Positions 42,392 through 50,643 of a stretch of 64,000 bases of DNA are shown piece by piece. This DNA is from PXAP01 sp964520585. GTDB taxonomy: Bacteria > Bacteroidota > Bacteroidia > Bacteroidales > PUMT01. A program made the translations under genes and the position numbers. The stretch's first letter is position 1, and every line of letters begins with the position of its first letter. The notes beneath the pieces were generated by a model. That model searched no databases. It was given only the letters and a program-made list of their open reading frames with translations, and was not told where the DNA came from. The DNA is taken from positions 8,299 to 72,298 of the forward strand of contig CAZFOO010000009.1 in assembly GCA_964520585.1 (NCBI GenBank), in the 5' to 3' direction.

Positions 42392-43384
42392 ATGGCAATA
42401 TTATCATTTCAGAAACCAGAACAAGTAATCATGCTTGAAGCTACCGATACATATGGTAAATTCGAGTTCCGTCCCCTTGAACCGGGTTATGGTATTACCG
42501 TGGGTAACTCACTCAGAAGGGTACTGCTATCATCCCTTGAAGGATATGCGATCACATCTGTAAAGATTACCGGTGTTGATCATGAATTTTCAACCATTAC
42601 CGGAATTATTGAAGACGTTACGGAGATAGTGCTTAATCTGAAACAGGTCCGCTTCAAGAAACAGATTGAAGATACCGAGGGTGAAAAAGTAACTGTATCG
42701 ATAAGCGGTCAGGAAGAGTTCAGGGCCGGAGACCTTTCAAAATATTTGAATGGGTTTGTGGTATTGAATCCTGATCATCTTATCTGCCGTTTGGAGCCGG
42801 ACACGAAACTGCAAATGGAAATTAACATAGGCAAGGGACGTGGATATGTTCCATCCGAAGAAAATAAACCTTCCGAAACGGAATTCGGGCTTATTGCAAT
42901 GGATTCGATTTTTACCCCGGTAAAGAATGTTAAATACCTTGTAGAGGATTACCGTGTGGAACAGAGAACGGATTATGAGAAACTGACATTTGAGATCTTT
43001 ACCGACGGGTCTATTCATCCCAAGGATGCCCTGAAGGAATCCGCCAAGATACTTATCTATCATCTCATGCTTTTCTCTGATGAGAAGATCACCCTTGAGA
43101 CCGATGAGAAATTTGCTAATGAAGAATTCGATGAGGAAATACTTCATATGAGGCAATTGCTTAAATCAAGGCTGGTGGACCTGGATCTGTCCGTTCGTGC
43201 ATTAAATTGCCTCAAAGCCGCGGAAGTTGAAACACTGGGCGATTTGGTGAAGTTCAATAAAAACGATCTCCTTAAATTCCGGAATTTTGGAAAAAAATCC
43301 TTAACCGAACTTGACGAACTACTTGATTCAATGAATTTAAACTTCGGGATGGATATATCAAAATATAAACTTGACAAGGACTAA
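42392..43384 (+). CDS. rpoA: DNA-directed RNA polymerase alpha subunit
   Basis: Alpha dimerises to start RNA polymerase assembly and contacts activators and UP elements. The 330-residue protein has the N-terminal domain with FRPLEPGYGITVGNSLRRVLLSSLEGYAITSVKI and a C-terminal domain ending SVRALNCLKAAEVETLGDLVKFNKNDLLKFRNFGKKSLTELDELL, joined by an acidic linker. Length and motifs are typical. It lies between rpsD and rplQ. Confidence 0.98.
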   Translation: MAILSFQKPEQVIMLEATDTYGKFEFRPLEPGYGITVGNSLRRVLLSSLEGYAITSVKITGVDHEFSTITGIIEDVTEIVLNLKQVRFKKQIEDTEGEKVTVSISGQEEFRAGDLSKYLNGFVVLNPDHLICRLEPDTKLQMEINIGKGRGYVPSEENKPSETEFGLIAMDSIFTPVKNVKYLVEDYRVEQRTDYEKLTFEIFTDGSIHPKDALKESAKILIYHLMLFSDEKITLETDEKFANEEFDEEILHMRQLLKSRLVDLDLSVRALNCLKAAEVETLGDLVKFNKNDLLKFRNFGKKSLTELDELLDSMNLNFGMDISKYKLDKD

Positions 43385-43389
43385 CAGAA

Positions 43390-44127
43390 ATGAGACATAG
43401 AAAGAAATTTAATCATTTGGGGAGAACAAGCTCACACCGGAAAGCGATGCTGGCCAATATGGCATCTTCGCTGATTCTTCATAAACGTATAACCACTACA
43501 GTGGCAAAAGCCAAATCATTAAGGGTTTATGTTGAGCCTTTAATAACAAAATCAAAGAATGACTCTACCCATTCAAGGAGAATGGTTTTTGGCTATCTTA
43601 AAAATAAATATGCTGTTTCTGAATTATTCAGGGACGTTGCGCAGAAAATTGCTGAAAGGCCGGGCGGATATACAAGAATACTCAAAACCGGTGCCAGACT
43701 GGGGGATAATGCTGATATGTGTATAATAGAACTCGTTGATTATAATGAGAATATGCTTGCAGCAACCAAAGAGTCAAAACCTGCAGCAAAACGCAGTCGC
43801 CGGGGCCGTGGCAGGAAGTCCGGTTCAACTGCTGAAGCCCAAGCTTCCGCGGGAAAAGAAAAGTCTGTAGATAAGGAAACAGATCAGTCAGCTTTTGAAA
43901 GTTCACCAAAAAAGAAAGAACCTTCATCTGAGAAAGTAAGCAAGGCACCAGTTGAGGATAAGAAAGAAACTGTTTCAGATGTGAAGCAAGAAGAAGCTAA
44001 AGCGGATAAGAAAGAAAATGCGGCAGAGGAAAAGAAAGAAGAAACCAAAGCTGAGAAGAAAGAAGCTGCGGCAGAGGAAAAGAAAGCTGCTTCTTCAGAA
44101 GAGAATAAGGAAGACGCCAAAGAATAA
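43390..44127 (+). CDS. rplQ: 50S ribosomal protein L17 with a long charged C-terminal tail
   Basis: The first 120 residues are a normal L17: MRHRKKFNHLGRTSSHRKAMLANMASSLILHKRITTTVAKAK through GARLGDNADMCIIELVDYN. L17 is normally 115-130 residues, so nearly half of this 245-residue protein is extra. The added part begins with a basic patch (KRSRRGRGRKSG) and then becomes Lys/Glu/Ala-rich with imperfect repeats around EEKKEETKAEKKEAAAEEKKAA. Bacteroidetes L17 proteins are often extended, but this is a long case. It closes the ribosomal cluster, 171 bases before eno. Confidence 0.96.
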   Translation: MRHRKKFNHLGRTSSHRKAMLANMASSLILHKRITTTVAKAKSLRVYVEPLITKSKNDSTHSRRMVFGYLKNKYAVSELFRDVAQKIAERPGGYTRILKTGARLGDNADMCIIELVDYNENMLAATKESKPAAKRSRRGRGRKSGSTAEAQASAGKEKSVDKETDQSAFESSPKKKEPSSEKVSKAPVEDKKETVSDVKQEEAKADKKENAAEEKKEETKAEKKEAAAEEKKAASSEENKEDAKE

Positions 44128-44298
44128 AATAAAGAATCTCTTGCTGGAAGAGAACAAAGTTATTCTGTGAAGGTAAGGGCGAAAATCTGTTACGTAAAGA
44201 CTGAAAAGCCTTCTGCCAGGAGAAATGAGAAACGGATACTCCCGAAGCGGGATCCTGAAATAATAATTAAATTGTTTACTTTATAAAATATATTTATT
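44128..44298. other. Structured spacer between rplQ and eno
   Basis: 171 bases without a gene. They contain a hairpin CTCTT-5-AAGAG (44138-44152) directly after rplQ and a bulged inverted repeat GGAT-ACT-CCCG/CGGGATCC (44234-44255). No T run follows either stem and no exact TAnnTTTG box is present, so eno may be read through from the ribosomal cluster. A leader or processing role is possible. Confidence 0.45.
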
Positions 44299-45588
44299 AT
44301 GGGACAAATTGCCCGGATACATGCCAGACAAATATTAGATTCCCGAGGGAATCCCACAATTGAGGTGGAAGTAATGACCGAAAGCGGATTTTTTGGACGT
44401 GCCGCCGTTCCATCAGGTGCATCAACAGGTGTTCATGAAGCTGTGGAACTCCGGGATGGAGATAAGGACAAATATTTAGGAAAAGGGGTGCTTCAAGCGG
44501 TCAAAAATGTTAATACTGTTATCAATGAGGAGTTGAGAGGATTTGATGTTCAGGACCAAAATGGTATTGACGCTGCAATGATTCAGCTTGACGGTACAGA
44601 AAACAAAGGCAACCTTGGGGCCAATGCAATTCTTGGGGTTTCTCTTGCTGTTGCCCGTGCTGCAGCCGCACTAACCGGTCAGGACCTTTTTCGCTATATC
44701 GGTGGTGTCAATGCAAATACGCTTCCCATACCAATGATGAATATTCTCAATGGTGGATCCCATGCGGATAATAAAATTGATGTACAGGAATTTATGGTAA
44801 TGCCTGTAGGGGCATCATCATTTTCAGAAGCGCTTCGTATGGGTGCCGAGATTTTTCATAACCTTAAAGCAGTACTCAAAAAGAGCGGTCATTCAACCAA
44901 TGTTGGTGATGAGGGAGGTTTTGCTCCAAACCTGGGATCCAACGATGAGGCAATCGAGGTTGTGCTTGAGGCTGTAAAAAAGGCCGGATATGAACCCGGC
45001 GAGGATGTTATGATTGCGCTTGATGCAGCTGCCTCTGAATTCTATGACAAAGAGAAAAAAGTATATGAATTTGAATCTACCGGACAGAAATTTTCACGTA
45101 CGGAACTGGCCAGGTTCTGGGAAGACTGGGTAAATAAATATCCTATTGCTTCTATTGAAGATGGTTTTGATGAGGATGACTGGGAAGGTTGGAGCGAATT
45201 ACACAAGGCGGTTGGCGATAAAGTTCAACTGGTTGGTGATGACTTGTTTGTGACCAATGTTAAGCGTCTTCAAAGGGGAATTGATGAGAGTTCGGCCAAT
45301 TCGATACTTATCAAGGTCAACCAGATTGGAACACTGACCGAGACAATTAATGCCGTACAGCTTGCTGCTCAAAACCAGATGACTTCAATTATTTCGCACC
45401 GTTCCGGAGAAACAGAAGATAACTTTATTGCAGATCTTGCAGTTGCACTGAATACCGGACAAATTAAAACAGGTTCTGCTTCCCGTTCTGACAGGATTTC
45501 TAAATACAATCAGTTGCTAAGGATAGAGGAAAGTCTGGGAGATCTTGCGAAATATCCGGGAAAAAGTTTTAAATATTATAAAAGGTAA
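44299..45588 (+). CDS. eno: Enolase (phosphopyruvate hydratase)
   Basis: Enolase interconverts 2-phosphoglycerate and phosphoenolpyruvate in glycolysis. The 429-residue protein begins MGQIARIHARQILDSRGNPTIEVEV. It has the catalytic GDEGGFAP segment, the metal ligand region MIALDAAASEFYD, SIEDGFDEDDWEGW and the signature ILIKVNQIGTLTET with the active-site Lys, followed by SHRSGETEDNFIADLAVAL. All are complete. It lies 171 bases after rplQ in the same direction and ends in a very strong terminator. Confidence 0.98.
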   Translation: MGQIARIHARQILDSRGNPTIEVEVMTESGFFGRAAVPSGASTGVHEAVELRDGDKDKYLGKGVLQAVKNVNTVINEELRGFDVQDQNGIDAAMIQLDGTENKGNLGANAILGVSLAVARAAAALTGQDLFRYIGGVNANTLPIPMMNILNGGSHADNKIDVQEFMVMPVGASSFSEALRMGAEIFHNLKAVLKKSGHSTNVGDEGGFAPNLGSNDEAIEVVLEAVKKAGYEPGEDVMIALDAAASEFYDKEKKVYEFESTGQKFSRTELARFWEDWVNKYPIASIEDGFDEDDWEGWSELHKAVGDKVQLVGDDLFVTNVKRLQRGIDESSANSILIKVNQIGTLTETINAVQLAAQNQMTSIISHRSGETEDNFIADLAVALNTGQIKTGSASRSDRISKYNQLLRIEESLGDLAKYPGKSFKYYKR

Positions 45589-45601
45589 ATTACTTGCCAG
45601 T

Positions 45602-45646
45602 GTAAAAAAGAAAAAAGGGGAATTATTCCCCTTTTTTCTTTTTTAC
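45602..45646. terminator. Perfect 21-bp bidirectional terminator hairpin after eno
   Basis: Left arm 45602-45622 and right arm 45626-45646 are exact reverse complements around a three-base loop, with an inner GGGGAA/TTCCCC core and A-rich/T-rich outer arms (AAAAAAG...CTTTTTT). It follows the eno stop by 13 bases and closes the ribosomal-eno transcription unit. Confidence 0.92.
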
Positions 45647-45763
45647 ATATTGAATTATCCAGTTTTTCCTTTATGATTATTTTCAGATATATTAAGAGTT
45701 TTATTTTTTGCATAATTAATGATTTTTATTAGCTTTATGACAAATATCATGTAAAATAATATT

Positions 45764-47068
45764 ATGGATCCCCTAAAAAATAAATTTGCTAAAATAGCCC
45801 TGCCCAGGGTAGAAGAGTTTAGAAAGCTTATAACTGAATATGCCGGTAAAGAGATTGATAATGTTACAATTGGCAGCGTACTTACCGGCATGAAAGGGAC
45901 TGTCAGTCTTCTTACAGATACCTCGAAGCTTGATCCACTTGAAGGAATCAGATTTCGCGGGTATTCTATACCTGAGTTGCGGAAATTGCTCCCCAAGGAG
46001 AATCCTGAAGGCGAACCGTTGCCTGAAGGATTGTTTTACCTTATGCTTATTGGTGAATTACCATCCGATGAGGATGTGGCCCTATTAAGTAAAGAATGGG
46101 CTAAAAGGGCTGATCCGCCTGATTATGTATTTAATGTTATTGATTCCATACCTGTCGATTCGAGGCCAATGGTCCAGTTTTCAGCGGCTATTCTTTCTAT
46201 GGCTTCAGATTCAAAATTCCAGAATGCCTATATGAATGGATTAAGCAAGGTTGATTACTGGGATACGACCTATGAGGATGTTATGGATCTGATTGCACGC
46301 CTTCCCCGTATTGCCGCTTATATTTATCGGCGTAAGTATCACAACAACAAGCATATAGAGCCGGACAAGAGTCTGGACTGGGCTGCGAACCTTTCACATA
46401 TGATGGGATTTGACAATTACGAGGTAATGCGCCTCCTGCGTTTGTATATGTTTCTTCATGCTGACCATGAAGGAGGAAACGTTTCTGCCCACGCAACTCA
46501 TCTAGTAGGATCTGCTCTCAGTAATCCCTATTATTCTTTTTCTGCAGGGATGACCGGACTTGCAGGGCCGCTTCATGGTTTTGCTAACCAGGAGGTTATA
46601 CGCTGGATGTTTGGTATGATAGAAGATATTGGCCCGGCTTGTGAAGATAAGGAAAAGATTAGGCAATATGTTACCAAAATGGTGGAAGATGGGAAAGTTA
46701 TTCCGGGATATGGACATGCCGTATTAAGGAAAACCGATCCCCGATTTACGGCACAGCTTGAATTCGGGAAAAAATATCTGCCCCGCGATCCATGGCTGAT
46801 TACTATGAATTGTCTTTATGAGGTTGTCCCCGAGGTTCTTGGAAGTATCAGCAAGATCAAGAACCCCTGGCCAAATGTCGATGCAGGTTCTGGGGTTTTA
46901 CTTCTTCATTATGGGATAAAAGAGTTTGAGTTTTACACCGTTCTTTTTGGAGTATCAAGAGCACTTGGTGTACTTGCACAGCTTTTATGGGACAGGGCTT
47001 ACGGGTTACCCATCGAAAGGCCGACATCTCAACCGCTTGAATGGTTTAAGGAAAAGGCAGGAATGTGA
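45764..47068 (+). CDS. gltA: Citrate synthase, eukaryotic (mitochondrial) type
   Basis: Citrate synthase condenses oxaloacetate and acetyl-CoA at the entry of the TCA cycle. The 434-residue protein resembles the animal mitochondrial enzyme more than the E. coli type: GMKGTVSLL, LDPLEGIRFRGYSIPEL, LPEGLFYLMLIGELP, SKEWAKRA and HADHEGGNVSAHATHLVGSALS are close to that sequence. The catalytic residues are present: His in NVSAHATH, His in GYGHAVLRKTDPR and Asp in NVDAGSGVLL. There is no targeting peptide. It is probably monocistronic, with strong hairpin terminators on both sides. Type assignment is by memory of the pig enzyme, not by alignment. Confidence 0.93.
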   Translation: MDPLKNKFAKIALPRVEEFRKLITEYAGKEIDNVTIGSVLTGMKGTVSLLTDTSKLDPLEGIRFRGYSIPELRKLLPKENPEGEPLPEGLFYLMLIGELPSDEDVALLSKEWAKRADPPDYVFNVIDSIPVDSRPMVQFSAAILSMASDSKFQNAYMNGLSKVDYWDTTYEDVMDLIARLPRIAAYIYRRKYHNNKHIEPDKSLDWAANLSHMMGFDNYEVMRLLRLYMFLHADHEGGNVSAHATHLVGSALSNPYYSFSAGMTGLAGPLHGFANQEVIRWMFGMIEDIGPACEDKEKIRQYVTKMVEDGKVIPGYGHAVLRKTDPRFTAQLEFGKKYLPRDPWLITMNCLYEVVPEVLGSISKIKNPWPNVDAGSGVLLLHYGIKEFEFYTVLFGVSRALGVLAQLLWDRAYGLPIERPTSQPLEWFKEKAGM

Positions 47069-47081
47069 TTTTCTCCCAGAT

Positions 47082-47110
47082 AAAAAACCGGTTTTTTAAA
47101 CCGGTTTTTT
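47082..47110 (+). terminator. Intrinsic terminator after citrate synthase
   Basis: A 13-bp perfect stem (AAAAAACCGGTTT with AAACCGGTTTTTT) around a three-T loop ends in six T. It begins 13 bases after the stop codon and could work in both directions. Confidence 0.9.
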
Positions 47111-47276
47111 AATGACCGGTTGTGCTCTCTTATAAAGAAATAGTAATTTAGCGGTTTAAAATAATACTAGCATATCCTTACCGGTGATCCAATTCAGGTA
47201 TTTTTCTATAGTAGTTACCTCGCTGGAGTTTCTGCCTAAATTTATTGCTTCCAGGCAAAAGCTTTATGTCAGGTTA

Positions 47277-50200
47277 ATGATAAAGTTTTTAGCCGGGATG
47301 ATGATGATGGTGATCTCACAGCCAGTCTCTTCATCATCACCGGGAAATTGGAGAATTGTTAGTTATGGCCTCGAACAAGGCCTTTCTCAAATTTCAATTA
47401 ATACCATTATTCAGGATTCTTACGGTTTTCTGTGGATTGGCACACAGGATGGATTAAATAAATTTGATGGTTATCAATTCACGGTTTACCGGCATCAGCC
47501 ATCAGATCCCCATTCATTATCCAATAGTAATATCCAGTCGGTTATAGAAGACAGTGAAGGGAATATATGGGCCGGAACACAAAATGGACTGAATAAATAT
47601 GACAGGAAAAGCAATCAATTTGAGATCTATCTTCATGAACCGGATAATCCGGAATCCATAAGTCATAATAATATTTATTATGTCTATCAGGATAAAAAAG
47701 GCTTAATATGGCTTAAAACCGAAGAAGGACTGGACAGGTTTGATCCTGTTACAGGGGCTTTCCGTCATTTCAGGCATTATAATGATGTTTTTAATTATAT
47801 CTCAGGAACCAATTATTTTTCTATTTATGAGGATGAAGAGGAAGAACTGTGGGTTGGCTCAAAGGATGGTTTGTTCATGTTCGACAGGAAGAAAGAAGAG
47901 TTCATTAGATATCACCATAAACCGGGAGATCCTTCTACCATAAGTAATGACAAGATAAAATCTATATTTGAAACCTCGGAAGACTTTTTTCTTATAGGTA
48001 CAGAAAACGGGTTGAATATTTTTGATAAGGAAAAAGGTGTTTTCAATACTTTTTTTGTTTCTGATGTTGAAGGAGCACAATCGCGGTTAAATAATATTAA
48101 TTCAATATCTGAAGATGACCAGGGAACCGTGTGGATAGGAACTGGCGGCGGTTTATTTACCTTTTCACCTGTAGAGGGTGTTTTTTCAGCGGCCTTTAAG
48201 AAGGATACGCAGGAGCCCTTTTCCGATCTTGAGATATCTGCAGTTATTGAAGATCATTCAAAAAATATGTGGATTGGAACATTGGGAGGATTATATATGG
48301 TTGATGTCAAAAGTAAGTTTTCCCTGTACCGGATCCACGAATTTATGCCAGAAGCTCCCAGGGCTGCACGATTCATCGCATCCATACTCCCCGGAGAAAA
48401 TAATGAAATTTGGCTGGGAACCTGGGGTGGCGGACTCTTCAGGCTGAACAGGGATACCGGTGAAATTATACACTATTCAAGCAATTCAGAACAAAGATCG
48501 CGAAAGATATCCAATGACTTTGTGCATGTGGTGTATAGGGATACAGCCGGACGGATCATATTAGGCACCAGGGATGGTCTGGATATATACAGTGAAAAAG
48601 AGAAGGGATTTATCCCGTTTTGTTTTTCTACCGGCCATGAAGATTGTCTGATTTTTAATTCCAACAGGGTCTATTCCATCTATGAGGATTCCCGGCAGGT
48701 TATTTGGGTTGGTTCCAGATATGGATTACATTCCTTCAGCGGCGACAGCCTGGTAAGTTATTACCATAATCCTGCCGATAGTACCAGCATTTCTTCAAAC
48801 CGGGCAGTTGATATTATTGAGGGCCGGGAGGGATATATGTGGATTGCCACTTCTGATGGATTAAGCAGGTTCAATCGTGAGACCGGAACTTTCACAAACT
48901 ACCGTAAGGAACCTGAAATGGGCCGTTTTAGTCTGAGTCACAATGAGCTGACCTGCTTACATGAAGATTCTGCAGGTAATCTATGGATAGGATCGGTTTC
49001 AGGGCTTAACCGGTTTTTCCGGAACACCGGATCTTTCATTGTTTTTTCTGAATTAGAAGGGCTGCCAAATAATTTGATTTATTCAATTCTTGAAGATGAT
49101 AGTGGGCATTTGTGGCTGAGTACGAACCAGGGTCTGGCACGATTTGATCCTGCGAGCCTTGATATTTCGAGTTATGATGTAGCTGACGGGCTTCAAAGTT
49201 ATGAATTCAATCTTGGTGCGGAGTATAAGAGTGACAGCGGTGAGTTGTTTTTCGGGGGAGTTGACGGGTTTAATGCATTCTTTCCTGATTCCATCTTATC
49301 TAATGCAATTATTCCTCCTTTAGTTGTTACATCTTTCAAGGTCTTCTCACCTGAAGGTACCAGAAATATTACTGTTCTGAATAAGGATGAGATTATACTC
49401 GGACATGTCGAGAACTCAATAAGTATTGAATTCTCCGCTCTCGATTTTACACGGCCCTCAAAGAACGAATATGCCTATAAGCTTGAGGGATTGGATGATG
49501 CGTGGGTTAATAGTGGTGCCAGGCGCATTGCGAGCTATTCCAGGATCCCACCCGGCAGATATATATTCCGGGTCAGGGGCTCGAATAGCGACGGAGTATG
49601 GAATGATCGGGGTTTGGAATTACCCGTCGTTATCAGGGCCCCGTGGTGGCAATCTGTTTATGTTTATTTTTTGTATGCGATAATTATTGTGCTTCTTATC
49701 TATCTAATCATTTTATATAGCACCAGGCAATTACGCAGGGCTAACCTTGGGTTAAGAGAAAAGGAGATGGCGACGGCTGAAATAACCCGCCAGAAGGAAG
49801 AACTTTCACTGAAAAACAGGAATATTACCGATAGTATAAATTATGCGAAACGGATTCAATTAGCTATGATGCCTAAAACCAGGCATTTCAGGCAACTGTT
49901 TCCCGAGTCTTTTGTGTATTATAAGCCTAAAGATATAGTAAGTGGTGATTTCTATTGGGTAAACAAGATAAATGACAAAATATTTTTTGCTGTTATTGAT
50001 TGTACCGGACACGGAGTCCCCGGGGCATTTATGTCAATAATCGGGTATGAGCTGCTCAGGAACATTATCAATGTTAAGGGGATTGAAAAACCTTCGGCTA
50101 TACTTGACATGCTAAATGATGATTTTTCTGCCATTTTTGATCCCGGCGACGACAAGGAATATTCATTCCGCGATGGTATGGATATAGGATTTTGTGTTAT

Positions 50201-50594
50201 TGACCAGAAAAAAGCCAGACTTGAATTTGCCGGAGCATTTTCCCCCCTTTACCTGGTAAGAGATAACAGGATCATAGAAATAAAAGGCAATCGCTTTTCT
50301 GTAGGATTGATGGAAGATCTTATTGATGACAAATTTGAGAATCATACCTTGACTCTTCACAGTAATGATATGGTCTATCTCTTCTCCGATGGCTATCCCG
50401 ATCAGTTCGGAGGCGAAGAAGGCAAGAAGTTTAAATACCGGCGATTCAGGCATCTTTTGCTCAACATTCATAAACTTCCTGCTCCGGAGCAGGAAAAGGC
50501 CCTAGACCATAGTATAATGCAATGGATGGGTGAACATGAACAGGTTGATGATATTCTTATAATCGGGGTTAAGCCCTGCCTGGGCAAAGAATAG
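47277..50594 (+). CDS. Two-propeller sensor with SpoIIE-type phosphatase output
   Basis: From the ATG at 47277 the protein has 1105 residues; a GTG at 47184 would add 31 residues before a good signal peptide (MIKFLAGMMMMVISQPVSSSS) and is less likely. The periplasmic part has about 14 propeller repeats of the type GNIWAGTQNGLNKYDR, enough for two seven-bladed propellers, followed by a Y_Y_Y domain (YKLEGLDDAWVNSG...PPGRYIFRVRGSN). One membrane helix (near residue 800) and a coiled coil come next, then a PP2C/SpoIIE domain with YKPKDIVSGDFYWV, AVIDCTGHGVPGAFMS and LFSDGYPDQFGG. The usual histidine kinase of hybrid two-component sensors is replaced by a phosphatase. A ligand sensed outside probably controls dephosphorylation of an anti-sigma antagonist-like partner; none is visible nearby. 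Confidence 0.9.
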   Translation: MIKFLAGMMMMVISQPVSSSSPGNWRIVSYGLEQGLSQISINTIIQDSYGFLWIGTQDGLNKFDGYQFTVYRHQPSDPHSLSNSNIQSVIEDSEGNIWAGTQNGLNKYDRKSNQFEIYLHEPDNPESISHNNIYYVYQDKKGLIWLKTEEGLDRFDPVTGAFRHFRHYNDVFNYISGTNYFSIYEDEEEELWVGSKDGLFMFDRKKEEFIRYHHKPGDPSTISNDKIKSIFETSEDFFLIGTENGLNIFDKEKGVFNTFFVSDVEGAQSRLNNINSISEDDQGTVWIGTGGGLFTFSPVEGVFSAAFKKDTQEPFSDLEISAVIEDHSKNMWIGTLGGLYMVDVKSKFSLYRIHEFMPEAPRAARFIASILPGENNEIWLGTWGGGLFRLNRDTGEIIHYSSNSEQRSRKISNDFVHVVYRDTAGRIILGTRDGLDIYSEKEKGFIPFCFSTGHEDCLIFNSNRVYSIYEDSRQVIWVGSRYGLHSFSGDSLVSYYHNPADSTSISSNRAVDIIEGREGYMWIATSDGLSRFNRETGTFTNYRKEPEMGRFSLSHNELTCLHEDSAGNLWIGSVSGLNRFFRNTGSFIVFSELEGLPNNLIYSILEDDSGHLWLSTNQGLARFDPASLDISSYDVADGLQSYEFNLGAEYKSDSGELFFGGVDGFNAFFPDSILSNAIIPPLVVTSFKVFSPEGTRNITVLNKDEIILGHVENSISIEFSALDFTRPSKNEYAYKLEGLDDAWVNSGARRIASYSRIPPGRYIFRVRGSNSDGVWNDRGLELPVVIRAPWWQSVYVYFLYAIIIVLLIYLIILYSTRQLRRANLGLREKEMATAEITRQKEELSLKNRNITDSINYAKRIQLAMMPKTRHFRQLFPESFVYYKPKDIVSGDFYWVNKINDKIFFAVIDCTGHGVPGAFMSIIGYELLRNIINVKGIEKPSAILDMLNDDFSAIFDPGDDKEYSFRDGMDIGFCVIDQKKARLEFAGAFSPLYLVRDNRIIEIKGNRFSVGLMEDLIDDKFENHTLTLHSNDMVYLFSDGYPDQFGGEEGKKFKYRRFRHLLLNIHKLPAPEQEKALDHSIMQWMGEHEQVDDILIIGVKPCLGKE

Positions 50595-50643
50595 TTATTC
50601 TATTAAGAATTCCCTGTAATTATTACCTGTTCCAATGGTTGTT

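Noticed and set aside
47400..49200. Recurring similar DNA segments
   Set aside because: These are the propeller blades (WIGTxxGLNxF) of the sensor protein, not a non-coding repeat.
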